Shown: positions 1 through 12,229, counted from the stretch's first letter. The stretch: 64,000 bases of DNA from Pyropia yezoensis (GCA_009829735.1 CM020618.1:43290878-43354877), one strand, 5' to 3'. Made by a program: numbers and translations. Notes: generated by a model from the letters alone, not told the origin.

Positions 1-32
1 CTCTGAACAGAAAATATCCCACCTGCCCGTAC

Positions 33-2530
33 GTGGACCCCGCAAGTGGAGACCAGTGCGCTGGCCACTGGACGGTCGTCCACCCGCGAGACGGCAAACC
101 GTTTGTGGGATGCTCTGGTTGGCGACCCGGCCACCCCTCTACGAGGTGTGGTGGCCACCTGGGCGCGCAAATCAGCTCCACGGACAGCCCGGCTGTGCTT
201 GAGGAGCTACAGGCGTCGGGGCCACGGCCGGAGGCTGGTACGGAAAATTGCATCTACATTGCCCCGAAAGCAAGCAAGGCCAAGTTCTGCTTTCGGCATG
301 GCGGGGTGGAGCCACGTTTGGTGACAGCTGGAGGTGGCTCCTGTGAAGTACGGTCCAAGCTCTTTATCCCCACGTCAGCGGCTGCGGGGTCGCTCCAGGT
401 TATTGATGTACTTCGTGGGACGCACAGCCACGTCTTCCCTGTTCTCAAACCATCCTCTACGTTGGTCGCACGGGTTGTGCGCGAGAACACCAGCCAGCCG
501 ATGAGGACGCTCCAGGTAAGATTTGAGAATATGTTGGGAGGGTGGGGGGAGGGAAGCCAGCGAGAGGTTGCGACATCGCCGGACAAGTTGCAGGGAAGGG
601 CGTGCGTCAGAGGCCCATACACCTAGAACACTTCCTTACCGCTGTCTCGTGTGTTATGACCATTTCTGTTATTCCACCTACAGCGCCTGATCCAGGAAGA
701 AAGTGGGGGTTCCCGGGCGTCCGACCAGCTGGTCCGCTCTCTCCGTCGGGCAGCGAAGTGCGAGGCACACCCTTTTGGCCAGGATCTCGGAGGCGTGATG
801 CACGCGAGACGTCGGTACGGCGGAAATCACTCGTATATCCGCGCAGTATTCGACTGTGGGCAGTACGCGGCCGTTATCCTCCAAACAGATGAGCAGGCTG
901 CGCTCGCCGGTACCCAACCTATTGTGATGGCTGACACAACTTTTGACGTTGTCGCTCCCGGGAGCGCCAAAGACGGGGCGTCCGCAGAGGCCATTGCCGC
1001 CGCTAGCAAACACGCGTTTGACTAGCACCACTTTTCCATAGGGTACGTGAATATCTTCTTTGTGACATGGTCGCTGACGTCTTTTTTTGAATGGATGTGG
1101 TCCGGTCGTACGGTAGTGTCAATGGCGCGAAGTCACTCACACCCTGCTATCATAATGGCTTCGCTTCTGTGTGTGGCGCGACGTGTGTCATGAATGTGAA
1201 CCATCACAGAGCATACCTGCCATCCGAACGGCGGTCAGTTACACTCTTCCGTGCGCTGGTGGTTGGCAAAACAACTGAGATGTACTGTGAACTATTCCAG
1301 TACTACTTCACGGCAGCTATGGGGGCCGGCCTTCGCTCCCCTGCCGATGAGGCCTCGACCACGGTTGCTCCGGCCGCGGCACACGAGACAGCGGCCGTCA
1401 CTTCTGGGCGGCCGCAACGTGGAGCCCAGTTTTCCGCGGTCCTATTGGACTTTGAGCTGGCAGAGCACAACGGGCTGTTCAAGGCCCTCGCCAACGTTTT
1501 TGGGGATATTCCCCTGCGCTATCACGGTCGCGTGGTAGGCTGTCGCGTGCACCTCCAGCGCTTCCTACTCCCCAAATGCGGGAACGACTACAACCATCCA
1601 TTTTTCGTCAACCTTATGCGTCTGAGAGACGTGGACGACGTGGTGGGCGTGACGCGGGTCATGCAAAAACTACACGAAATGTACGAGCTGTACGACGGCG
1701 AGGAAAGAGGCGGCAGCAAGGCCAACTGCCTTAAGTGGATGCTGGACAACAGGTCTATTGTAGTTGCCGCCTTCCCTTTTTGCTCCGGCCAGCTGAGCCG
1801 TGATGCTATTCGCGCTACCGGCGAGAGCACGAATGCCATCGAGTCGCTGAACAAGCAAACTCAGGATGTGGTGGCAGCTGACGGCGACCGATCGCTGCTG
1901 GGCGTCATTGGCAGTTTATGGAAATTTGACAAACAGACACTGGCGGAGCTGAGCCAGACGAATATGTCGGGCAGGACTGCCCCGGCGGCGTCAACCTCGG
2001 CGGCCAAGGTTCGGCAGCTGACTCGACAACGTAAGCGAAACTCTGTCCCGGACGGGGGTCAGCCACCTGGCAAGCGACGGTCGCGAGTGCAACGAAACCT
2101 CGCCACCCCCCCGTCACTACCACCCGCCACCGCCTCGTCGATCCTACCATCGGTCAACCCCCGGCTCTCTGAGCGCCCACCCGTGTCGGTGGAACCATGC
2201 TCGGACCCAGCTGCTGGTGGAGAGCAGGCGACGGCGGCCACGACGCAAAATCTCGCTGCCGAGCCCATGCAATACGGTCAAGCACCTCAACTGCTGGGCT
2301 TCGCTCACCCTCCCGCGACCACCGTTCGCGTGCACCCACCCCCGCTTTCCATGCCGCCGCCTTGGCCAGTCGCGGCTATCCCGCCGCCATGGCTCCTTGC
2401 CGGCTGGAGTCAGCCGTCACAAGTGGGTACTGGTTCTGCAGGCCCTATGTCAACTGCCCAACACTTCTTAGGCCCTGTGGATAGAGGGGTTGGGAAGGGG
2501 GCTGGGACCAGCCGTGACAGAGGATGGTGA
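33..2530 (+). mobile_element. MULE-like DNA transposon, transposase gene
   Basis: Transposase of the DDE type, most like Mutator-like (MULE) proteins. The first exon (33-515) encodes a small Cys/His region with GKPFVGCSGWR and CGGHL, resembling the N-terminal zinc fingers of such proteins. A GT-AG intron (516-683) keeps the frame. Exon 2 carries MADTTFDVV near 925-950, the likely first catalytic Asp. A later frame (from about 1190) carries LLDFE near 1445 (second Asp), the GCRVHLQRF block, and ESTNAIESLNK near 1822-1855 (catalytic Glu region). The C-terminal 200 residues are Pro-rich and unlike transposase. Between exon 2 and the later frame there is an in-frame TAG at 1023 and a frame change, so either another intron lies there or the copy is decayed. 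I could not find terminal inverted repeats; the left end may lie outside the window. DDE superfamily fairly sure; MULE assignment moderate. Confidence 0.7.
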
Positions 2531-2976
2531 GGAGGATCTTTACGTGGTTGCTACACTAGGTTCCTACATAGTAATACCCCCTGTATGGCTTGGTTCCACC
2601 GTGTTGAAAACAAAGGACCTCTTAGATACGGCCGTGTAAGTCTATTCTGCCCCACACGTCGAAGCGCGGTCGCGTGAGCATCTCATCACAAGGACGTGGC
2701 AGCGGGAAGGAGGCGTGGACAGGACGGGGCAGAGGGGAATAGAATAACAAAACGGGGAATCTAGCACTGTCAACCACGGCGCAGTCGGGGCGGAGGAAGT
2801 AAAACGCCCAGCGCGCCCCGGCGGCGGGGGAGCGCCTCGCTCGACGGTGGCGAACGCGCACCGCCAATGCCCGTGACGGGCCCATAGTGATGTAGAAGCT
2901 GGGAGGGGGTGTGGGCAGGACGGAACTGGGAAGTGGGGGATGGAAGAACCAAACGGAGAACCAAACGGGGAAGCAC

Positions 2977-3292
2977 AGCGTGGTCGGGACGAGGACGAAG
3001 AACATGAAACGCCAAGTGCGCCCCGGCGGCTGTCGCAGGCACCGCGAATTCACATGAGAACGCGCGAGCGCGCGCGCGCACGCGGTCCACGCGGAACCAG
3101 GAGGTGCGGATGTGTCTTCGGTGAATCGTGACGGAGCGTGGTCGGGGCGAGGACGAGGAACATGAAACGCCAAGTGCGCCCCGGCGGCCGACGCAGGCAC
3201 CGCGAGTTCATATGAGATCGCGCGAGCGCGCGCGCGCGCGCGGTCCACGCGGAACCAGGAGGTGCGGATGTCTTTTCGGAGAATTGTGACGG
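2977..3292. repeat. Tandem duplication, two units of 158 bp
   Basis: Two head-to-tail copies (2977-3134 and 3135-3292) begin with AGCGTGGTCGGG and run through GAACATGAAACGCCAAGTGC, a GCGCGC-rich core and GGAACCAGGAGGTGCGGATG. They differ at scattered bases, and small length differences occur in the alternating GC core. Open frames through both units only reflect the duplication and are not called as genes. Confidence 0.8.
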
Positions 3293-3297
3293 CCAGG

Positions 3298-3442
3298 AAC
3301 CTAACCCCACCCCTTGATGCCATCTACATTGCGCGTAGCGAATCTAGCTCAACGTGCGGCCCCAAGCGATCTGGGCCCCGACCAATGGCGTGCAAGTGCA
3401 ACCTAACCCCACCCCAGCGACCCCAACCTAACCCCAACCTAG
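3298..3442. repeat. CCTAACCCC-like short repeats
   Basis: Strings such as AACCTAACCCCACCCC and CCCCAACCTAACCCCAACC recur at about 3298-3312 and 3400-3442. They resemble degenerate telomere-type repeats but are few and irregular. An interstitial telomere relic or simple sequence drift would both fit. Confidence 0.3.
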
Positions 3443-4994
3443 GAACGGAACCGGGCCACCAGTCACCCGTCGGGAGGGCGTCCGGCAGGCGCCGTTGCAT
3501 GCATGCCCAGGGTGCACCCCCAGTTAAAGGCGGTCATTAGGGTTCAGAGCGAATATTGCATTACATCCCACATGTGCAACGTTCGCGCGACTTTGTCGCT
3601 GATATGACTTCCTAGTTGGACGAGAGAACACATAAACGACTGTTCATAGCAAGAAGTAACTGAGTGAGAACAAAAAAGAAATCACAAGAGAGAAAAAGGT
3701 ACGCCACCGTACCTCTCATGGCACCATAAAATGACGCGTAAGAAGCGCCTTTTTTTGCACCCAAGATATGTTTCCGGTTCGCAATGCTTCGGCATTCAGT
3801 CCGCGCGCGAATGCAGCTTTCAGAGGCTCATTGCACTTAAATGTGCTGCTGCTGGGGTGATGCACGAGAAGCACTGAGAACTGCTACCATGACACGAGAT
3901 GTGCGGATTCCGTGCAGATTTTCAACCACAGAGGTCCACCGCAGGTGCCCCAGGCATCTGTGCTCCAATTCTATACAGACACGTTGTATGAACCCTCGAA
4001 TATCCTGAGAGTTTCCAATATGTGCCATATTTGCTCCCGACAGCGTGCTCTGAGCCAATGGCTGATCCGGAATCGCTCTGAACCCTGGTGTCCGCTCTCG
4101 GTGGGTCTTAACTGGGGGAGGGTCCCCCTCCCGGAGGACGTTCCTCCCTCTACAAACACCAGACGTACAGTACTGTATGTGCTGTGCGGCCCGCAGTTAC
4201 GGGAAAGGGGGCGGCTGCCAGCCGCACGACGGCAGAGATTTCGACTTTCTCTATCTGGGATGGGGCGTGTAGAGTTACGCCCGACCCACTCGCTCGTTTC
4301 TTTTTTTCTTTGCAGCGTCCCTCTGGGGCATAAGACCATGATCACTTTGATTCGGCCGTTCTCTGCGGCTGGTGCCGCCCCGGGAGTTCGACGTCAGTGG
4401 TCATCTTCTCCATTGCGGGAAGCGCACTCTCAACACATAAATAGGTCTTTCCGTTCTTGTCGAGCCGCGCTGGCGTGTAGCGAGAGTGGCAGCGGCTATT
4501 GACGTTGGCGGGCGTTGTCAGTGCTGTGGAAGGTGCGCTTGCGCATATGAGCGGTCTGGATACACTGAGTGAACTGCGATTACGGGTTGCTTTGGAGAGG
4601 GCGCCGCGACCGTCCGTGGGGAGCGGGAAGGGATGCCGGCTTCAGGTCAGTTGTGGACGTTGGCAGTGGGGTGCATGTGCGTACATGCCTGTACAAAGCG
4701 CGAGGTACGGTAGGGCGTACATTTGTAGACCAACTGAGTGTTCCTTCGCAGAGGGGGGCGTTTCTTCCTCTGATCGCTGCCCGGCACCCTGAAAATCTTG
4801 ATCCTTGTCTGTCTTCACTCGCGAGATCTGTTTTTTCTGGTGACTCTCAGTCCAACTTTTGCTTGCCACCTTCACGGCTTCACCCCGCCCGCGACCTTGC
4901 TCCACCCCCCTTTCGGTTCCTCTGCCTGCACCTCCCCTGCCCGCTCTTCCTTCTCGGTCTCAACCCACCCCCCCCCCCCGCTGTGTTCAAAACG

Positions 4995-5974
4995 ATGATG
5001 GCCGCCACCCGCGGTGGCGTGGGGTTTGTCACCCCCGCCGCCCCACCGGCTGTGGGCGGGCGGCCGCCGCCTGCGGGCGCCACACTGGGCGGCCGCTGCC
5101 GCCCGCCGCCCGCCGCGGGCGGCATCCCCCTGCGAGGGGGGCAGCGGTGGCGGCTCCCCACCGCTGCCGCCGTGCCGCCCCCCCCCCCCCCGGCCCGGTG
5201 CCGACTCCTTCTGGGGTCCCCCTCTCCTCCCCCCCCCAGCGGCAGGACCTCCCGCTGCCCTCCCCTCCCCCCTCCTGTCACCCCCCCCGTACGTGGCGCC
5301 CCCGCATTCGGGGGCACACCCACCCGCCCGAAGACGCGGCGGCGGCGGCGGCGACGGCGGCGGTGGCGCCTACTTTGAGGGCTGGTTCCTCCGGCTGGTG
5401 TCGCCGACCCCCCCCCACCCGAGCGTCGGCCTCATTTTCGCGATTGTGGCGGCGGGGGGGGATTACGCCCACGGGTCGGTGCAGGTGCTGTCGCCGGGTG
5501 CGGGGGTGGTGGCCGAGGCGTTCCCGCCCCTCTCCCGGGGGGGCTCCTTCTACGCCGCCCCCGACGCGCTTGGCGTGGCGCACTGGCCAGACGAGGCGGG
5601 CGCATACGTTGCGACGGGGGCCGGCGGCGGGGACGGGGGTACGGACGGGGACGGGGTTGGGGGGGAGGTCCGTGGCGGGGCCGGGGGGGGGGGGGGGGGG
5701 CGGGGGGGGTGCGAGCAGCCGTGACCGCCACGGCTATGAGTTTAGCGCCGCTGGCAGCCGTGGGCGGCTGGCGAGCGGCGGCGGCCGTGGCGGCGCGGCG
5801 TGGGACGTGACGTTTTCTGACCTGGTAGGGTATGGCGGCCGCTGGGGGACGCCCCCCCGCTCGACGGGCACGTGGGCAAGCCACTGGCGGGGGCTCGACC
5901 CGGGCTACCAGATCCTCATCACCAGCGGCCGGGCGGCGGGGTGGGTGGCGCCCGGCGGCAGCGGCGGTGGCGGT

Positions 5975-6005
<31 letters not shown>

Positions 6006-6712
6006 GTAGCGGCGGCGGCAACGGCAACGGCGACGCTGCCGCTGCCGCCGCCGCCGCCCGCATTGACGTGACGGGCTGGTGGGTGTACGCGGAGAAGAAC
6101 TGGGGCGCCGCCTTCCCCCGCCGCTGGTGGTGGCTCACCGCCCCCTTCCCGTGGGGCTCCGTCACCGCCGTTGGGGCCACCCGCCGGCTGGGCCCCGCCG
6201 AGGAGGTGGTGGGCCTCGTGTCGGTCACCGCCGGCGGGGTGCTGTACGAGTTTGCCAACTGGTCTGCTGCCCGCCTCACCTGGGCGGTGGGCTGGGCGCG
6301 GGGGTGGTCCGCCACCGCCACCGCCTACACGGGCCACACGGTGGTGGTGAGTGGGGTGACGGCGGCGGCGGCGGCGGCAGGGGGGGGCGCCCCCGCGGGG
6401 TCGGGGGGGGGGGCGGACGCGGGGGTGGCGGTGGCGGGGCCCGACGCGGGCGGGGGGATGGGCGTGCCGGTCCGCGACGCCCTGTCGGGGCGGGTGCGGG
6501 TGGAGGTGCGGGCGCCGCCGTCGGCGGGGGGCGCGGTGCTGGTGGCGGGCATCTGTGCTGGGGGGGGGATGCTCGAGGTGGGGGGGGACTGGGCCGCCGC
6601 CGCCACCCGGGATGACGACGAGGTGTGGGGGGTGACCGTGGCGGGGCTGCCGGCGGTGGTGCGGGGGGTGGTCAACGGGCTCGCGCCGGGGGGGGCCCCC
6701 ACCGACGCGTGA
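4995..6712 (+). CDS. VTE1: Tocopherol cyclase (VTE1 type), frame changes at G/C runs
   Basis: Closes the chromanol ring of tocopherols from phytylquinol precursors; in plants and algae it acts in plastid plastoglobules. Family marks are clear: PPHSGAHPP followed by FEGWFLRL (about 5280-5395), then GWWVYAEKNWGAAFPRRWWWL (6075-6140), VTAVGATRR and EEVVGLVSV. The last 330 residues form one frame to the stop. The start at 4995 (MMAATRGGVGF) gives a basic, Ala/Pro-rich leader that suits a transit peptide. The reading frame changes twice: once in the C-rich stretch around 5165-5280 and once in the run of G at 5685-5710. Both sit on homopolymers, so assembly error is the simplest explanation, although a short intron at the second point is possible. 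Gly-rich inserts (for example 5955-6050) are unusual for the family. Function call firm; exact protein sequence not. Confidence 0.85.
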
Positions 6713-7837
6713 CGACCCCGCGGGCCGGGCAGGGGGGCGGGAGCGGGTGCGAGGGGGGAGTGTGGGTGAGCGAGGACGCGGCATGGGCAACCTGGCCGCT
6801 GGGGCGCGTACCCCCCGACGCCTGGCAAGTGTGCAGAGGGTGGCGGCGGCACACGTGGGAAGGGGCAGAACGCCGTCCGCCTCGGGGTACGGATACGCCC
6901 ATCGCGCGCGTGGACCCACTCTTCCGGGGGGCTGCGGCGTGCCACTCCCGACAGACGACGCCCGCCCACCCCGCGAGCACCCCAAGCCGGCGGCGGCGGA
7001 AACCCCCTGCCCGACGCCCGCGCGCGTCGCCATTTCAGCAGTGGCGGCGCCTCGCCGCTGGACGCGGCCGTGGGAGAAGGAGGACGGACCGGACGCTGGA
7101 CACTGCGCAGGCCGACTGGTGGCGCATGTCCCCTCTCGCCCCCCCCCCTCCGCGACCGCGAGGTGTGGGTGGCCACGTCGCGACCAGCGGCGGCCCGCCT
7201 CGGCCGCTGCGCCCAGTGCGCTCCACCGCCGCTGCGTGAGCGGGCTGCCCGCCTCCCCCCGCGCTCCTCCGGTGGGGTTGCCCCGCACCGCCCCGCCCGC
7301 ACGTGCTCCCCACAGGCCCGCCGCGTCGCGCCCGCCGCCCTCTGGCGTTGGCGGCCGGCCATCGTGCGTCGCGTGTCGGCGGGCGGCTGGCGCGCCCGCC
7401 GCCACGGCACGGGTGCAGCAGAGGAAGCGCCGGCGTGCGGTGGTGGTTTTGATGGCGGTCGAGGCAAAGAGCGACGCCTGCCCATCCTCCCTCCCACCCG
7501 CTTCACCCCCCCACGTTGCGCTCCTCCACCTCCACGCGCGCCTCTGGGGCCTCCGCGGGGGGGGGGGGGCCCGCAGCCGCCTTACCGCGTGGGGTCGCTC
7601 CCACTTCCCACCGCCGCCGCCCCGGTCGACGGAGCAAGCGCGCTCTTTGTCGGCCTGTCTTTTTACCCAACGTCCTGCCATAGTTACGTCTGCCCCTCCC
7701 GCCCCTCCACCGGCACCGCCCGCGTCCGGAACGACGCTCGACGTCAACACCGTCCCCCTCCCCCCCCCCCCACCGCCCTTCCCTCCCTTCCCTCCCTTCC
7801 CCCCTTTCCCCACCCCCCGCCCATCCCTCTTGGACGC
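6713..7837. other. GC-rich stretch between convergent genes
   Basis: Lies between the 3' ends of the tocopherol cyclase and the Rac-type GTPase genes. It is very GC-rich with long C or G runs, and open frames exist in nearly every phase simply because stops are rare. I see no domain, RNA gene or repeat that I can support. Probably 3' untranslated regions and spacer. Confidence 0.5.
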
Positions 7838-9380
7838 TCACGAGATGACGCAGCACCCCTGCGGGGTGGGCACAGCGGCCTTCCCCCCCCCCACCACCCC
7901 CCCCCCCCGCCCCCCCCCCCCCCCCCCCGCCGTCGACGGGGGGCACAGCGTCAGCCGGAGGGCTTCATCAAACACGTCCTTGAGGCCCACCTGCGTCAGC
8001 GCCGAGCACTCGAGGTACCGCGACGCGCCAATGGCGCGGCCAACGGCGGCGCCCTCGGCGGTGGTGACGGGCGTGTCGGACCGGCCGGCGAGGCGGGCAA
8101 CCTCGGCGGGGTCCCCCCGCAGGTCCGCCTTGGTGCCTACCAGGATGAGGGTGGAGGCGGGGCTGGCGCGGCGGAGCTCGGGCGCCCACGAGGAGGTGAC
8201 GTTTTCGAGGCTCGCCCGGTGGACGAGGGAGAAGCAGAGGAGGAAGACGTCGGTCTCGTGGTAGGAGAGGGCGCGCAATCTGTGGCGGGGGGGGGCGATA
8301 AGGAGAAAGGGAAAGAGCAAGGAGGGAGGGAGGTAAGGAATCACAGCGCGTAGCGGGGAAGGCAGGCGGACGCGGGCGGGGAAAAGGGTAGACGGGTGAG
8401 CAGCTGTGGCCCACTTGCGGGGTGACCCGTCTTGCAGTAGTCGCCCACAAACCGCGACGCGGCGGGGGCATGGCAATGGCAATGTGCGCGGCTGGTACTA
8501 CCAGCCCACCCTAATCAAAGATCGTCTGAGCAAGCCCTCCAGCGACGGCGGCGGGCGCACCGCCCCCCATCAGCAGCCCCCCCCCCACCACCACTGGGGA
8601 CCTCTGTCCGCCTTCCGCAAACGTACCTCGCATAGTCTTCCTGCCCGGCGGAATCCCAGAGCTCCAGGGCTGCAGCGGCACAGACAGGCCACCGAGTCGG
8701 CACGGATGCGCGTGTGGCCGTGGCGTTGACCAAAGGAGAGGTGCGTGGAAGGCGGGCGCAGCACGCAGGGGTGGTCACCAAGACGCAGAGGGGCGAAGGG
8801 ATGTCAGCGACACTCGATAGCCACGACACGGACGGGGCTCCCACGACGGGGCCACCCACGCCCCACCGCCAGCCGCCAGTCCTGGTCTCAGGGCTGACGG
8901 TGGCCACGGCAACAACGTCATCTCATCAGGGGGAGGGGAGCCCTGACGGACACACCCCCGCTGCAAGTGTGGCGACCACTCAGGACGCTCCCCTCCGACG
9001 CTCCCCTCCGACGCTGGGGGCCAACCCCTGTTTGACCGACCCCCTCCCTACCCCCCTTCCCTGCTCACATACGGTGCTCCTACCACCACCCTCCTAACGC
9101 AAAGCAAGCCCCAAAAGGACCCACTCCCTCACCCCCTCCCCCCCCCATCTGCCCCAGTGCGGAAAGAAAAAGAAGAAAACGCACTCTGTGGCTGCCCGTC
9201 CACGTACACCGTCGCCGAGTAGGTGTCGAAGACGGTCGGGACGTAGTGGCGGGGAAACTCGTTGCGGGAGTAGGAGAAGAGCATGCACGTCTTGCCGACG
9301 CTCCCGTCGCCAACGAGGACCGTCTTGACCCGGCGGGACGTGTCGGGGGCGGCACCGCCGCCATCACCGCTGGCGGGCAT
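7838..9380 (-). CDS. Rho/Rac-family small GTPase, three exons
   Basis: Molecular switch of the Rho family, expected to act at membranes on actin, polarity and oxidase signalling. Three exons are joined by GT-AG introns: 9380-9185, 8669-8627 and 8279-7838, giving 226 residues. The joins restore the family sequence exactly: [33 protein letters not shown]. Motifs: G1 GDGSVGKT at residues 24-31; effector [14 protein letters not shown]3 DSAGQED (Ser in place of the usual Thr); G4 TKADL; G5 CSALT. The C-terminus ends CVIS, a CAAX box for prenylation, preceded by a Gly-rich rather than polybasic tail. Start at MPASGDG because homology begins shortly after it. The middle exon is only 43 bases. Family assignment sure; Rac versus other Rho subgroup is less so. 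Confidence 0.9.
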
Positions 9381-10060
9381 GTTGGCGTTGGGGTTGGGGG
9401 GGGGAGGGCGCAGCAACTGGGGGAGGAGCGGGAGAGGGAGGTGTAAAAAGAACTTAAAGGAAGGAGTGACAGAGAGGGGGAGGAGGGGCAGGGACGGGAA
9501 AAGGGAGCAAAGAAGGGGAAGGGCGAATGCAGGAGATGGAACTTGGCACACACTCACAAGAAAAGAAGGGCAGGAGGGGGAGGACGGAGGAAAGAAGATG
9601 GGGGGGTGCGATGCGCGACAAAGGGGGTGGAGAAGCGGATGAGATGGGTGGGAGGTGGGTGCTGCGGATGGGAAGACAGAAGGAAGGTACGGGAGCGACT
9701 GTGCGCAGCGATGCCAACGGAGGGGGGCTTCGTGGAGCACTGGCCGCGACGGGCGGGGCCGCTGCACCGGCCGCCGTGGCAGAGCGCGCCGCCGCGTCCC
9801 GCCTGCGCCCGTGGCGCACGCCGCGTGTGCACGGCGCTGCGGCCGCGGCAGCCGCCACTGCTGCCTCCCCCCCCCCGCCAGCGGTGGGCGGCCGACGCGG
9901 CGGCCGCCCCCACCAGTGCGCGGTCACGCAGCCACTGCCGCGGCGGCCGCGTCCCCGGCGAGCCGCGGCCGCAGTGGCCGCGGGCGTCTGCCGAGCGGCC
10001 GACGCGGGACGCGCCCCGTTCCCGCCCCCACCCTCCTCCCACTCTGCTGCTGCGCTCGCT

Positions 10061-10088
10061 GGGTTGCACCCCTGCGGGGGTGCAACCC
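10061..10088. repeat. Perfect hairpin, 12-bp arms
   Basis: GGGTTGCACCCC, a TGCG loop, then GGGGTGCAACCC. It is followed directly by a further CCGCGGGGG palindrome. No gene is near enough to make it an obvious terminator. Confidence 0.75.
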
Positions 10089-10147
10089 CCGCGGGGGCCG
10101 GGAGGGCACAACCCCCATGGGGGGGACGCGCAGGGGCTCTAGATCTG

Positions 10148-10170
10148 GGCTCTATAGAGCCGGCCGGCTC
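10148..10170. repeat. Two overlapping 14-bp palindromes
   Basis: GGCTCTATAGAGCC (10148-10161) and GAGCCGGCCGGCTC (10157-10170) share five bases. They lie 60 bp from the 12-bp hairpin upstream. Function unknown. Confidence 0.7.
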
Positions 10171-12219
10171 TGGCCGACGGGACGCTTTCTGTTTACGCCC
10201 CCCGCCACCGGCACAGCCGCCGCCACCACCGCCGCCGGGGGGTCAACGACGACCGCCACTTGAATTTTCAAACGCACGCACCCCCCCCCCGGCGTCCCGT
10301 TGGCCGGGCGCCGGCCACACGGCGGATTGGCGCGCGCTCACGCGGATCAGGGGCCAGCCGACTAGAGATACGGGGTGGGTGGAGGGGACGGGGGGGTATG
10401 TACATACAGTAGGGGCAGTGATCTGATCTTTGGATGGGTGCGCGACAGGGTCGTGGGAGGGGAGGGGGGGGGAGCGTTCGCAGTGTGGCGGCCGCGGCTG
10501 CGTGCCACGGCGCGCGCGCCGCCCCGCCGCCATCAACTACGAGCGGCTGCCGCGGTGGGGCCGCCGCCGCTCGCGGCGCCGCGGTGGCAGACGCGGCCCC
10601 ACGTGCGCCCGCGCGCGTGCGGGGGGGACGGCGGCGGGGGCCGCGGGCCAGTTTGGTAGCGGCCCCGCGGCCAACGCGAGACTCGCGGGGCGGCACGCGG
10701 CGGCCACTGCCGGCCCCCTCCCCGCACACCGGCGCGCACACCCCGACCCCACCGAGGCGGCTGCTGTGAAGAGGTCGAGGCCCCCCGCCGTGGAGCAACT
10801 GTGACGGTGCCCCTTGGCTGTGCCCCACACCACCAGGGGCGGTGCGGGTGGCGGCGGAGCGGCGGCGGAGCGGCGGCGCAACCGGCCCCGTTACTCAACT
10901 ACGTAGTTATGTGGTTCGAAATTCAAAATACGTCTTCCGATCGATCTCGAGCATGCCGTCGTGGCCTCTCGCTCCGTGTCTCGCTCTGCACAGGCCCCTT
11001 GGTCTCGCTCCGGTGCTTCTCTCTCCCTCTCTATCTCTCTTGCACGCGGAGCGGCGTGGTCCCCCGCTCGCGTGTGCACAATACGGCAATGATCTGGGGC
11101 CTCTCAGTGTGTGTTGGCACGGACAACGCTGTGCACAACCTCCCTGGCCCATCTCCCACGAGCCGGGTCCCCCGGCGGGCGCGGGGGGACGTGTTCTCGT
11201 TGCCCGCCTGGGAGTGGCTGGCGCCCGGCTCGCCAGGGTGGATGGTGGTCTGGGGTGGCGCAGCCCCACACGCTGCCTGGCGTGGGCGGCCCACATCCGT
11301 CCGAGTGCGGTACCGTACGAGCCAGCCTGGTGGAGGAAGGTGGCGGTCGGGCGGGGGATTGGGCGGCTGGGCGGCCGGGCCGGGGAGGGCGTCGCGGCAC
11401 CCCCCTCCACCGCCACGATGCGGCGGCGGCCGGGTCCGTTGGCGTGGAGGAGGAGGGCTGCGTGTGGCCGGCGATGACGGGGGGGGGGGGGGGGGGGGGG
11501 GGGGGCGAGGGGGGGGGACGAGGGGGGACAGGGACGCGTGGGGGGGTGGTGGGTGAGGCGCCCCCCTGCCCGGGCGTCCCCCCCCCTTTTCCCCTACGGC
11601 AGGGCAGCACCGGCCGCGACGGTGGGTGCCAGCGGTGGCATCGTGCCAAAGGCGGGGGGCGGCGGCCTTGGCCCCCCTTCCCTGCAAGGGCCAACTAAAG
11701 TACGCCCTCCCGGCGCGACGCTCGCCGCCATACCGCCCCACCCCCGCCGGTGTTTGTACCGTCGTGTGGGGGGGGGGGGGGGGGTGCGGCACGCTGCAAG
11801 CATGAGCCGGCTGCTAGCCACCCTGGGGGAGCTGCACGTGCCGGGAGCATAGGGGGGGGGAGAGGCAGGGCCGCCACCCCACGGCAGCGCAGCAGGGGGG
11901 GGGGGGGGGAAGGGCGGGCTGGCTCCGTGGGCACCCGCGTCCCCGTCACGGCTCGGCGGTAGCCAGGTGGCGGGGATGCCAGCCTGCCCGCAGGGTGGGG
12001 GGGTGGGGGGGGGGGGTGGGCGACTCCCCCCCTCGCCCACTTGGGGGGAAGTCCCGCCTTCCACCCGGCGCCGCTGCACAAACGGGCGCAGGCGGCGGAG
12101 AGCGCTGGGGGGGGCGGGGGGGGGGGCTGGCAGCCCAGCCCCGGGCTGCGCGGAGAAAGGGGGGAGCGGCTGGTTCACCCGCGGGCACCCATCGGCAGCG
12201 GCAGCGCTGCCGTGTCCAC

Positions 12220-12229
12220 TATATATATC
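12220..12229 (+). promoter_or_regulatory. TATA-like element upstream of the F-box gene
   Basis: TATATATATC stands out in an otherwise AT-poor stretch, about 130 bp before the F-box start codon. Its position suits a core promoter, but no transcription start is known. Confidence 0.4.

Larger units (their letters stand above)
2531..4994. other. Non-coding stretch between transposon and tocopherol cyclase
   Basis: No convincing gene. The first part is GC-rich and holds a tandem duplication and CCTAACCCC-like strings. From about 3540 to 4860 the composition drops to a more AT-rich, less biased sequence. The open frames here (for example 3912-4502) have no recognisable domain and no codon bias like the neighbouring genes. 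The last 130 bases before 4995 are pyrimidine-rich and probably the 5' leader of the tocopherol cyclase gene. Confidence 0.6.

Noticed and set aside
3912-4502. 196-codon open frame as a hypothetical gene
   Set aside because: No recognisable domain, no codon bias and a Cys/Arg-rich composition typical of non-coding sequence.
10910-10935. tRNA gene signalled by GGTTCGAAATTC
   Set aside because: No acceptor stem, D-arm or anticodon arm can be folded around it.
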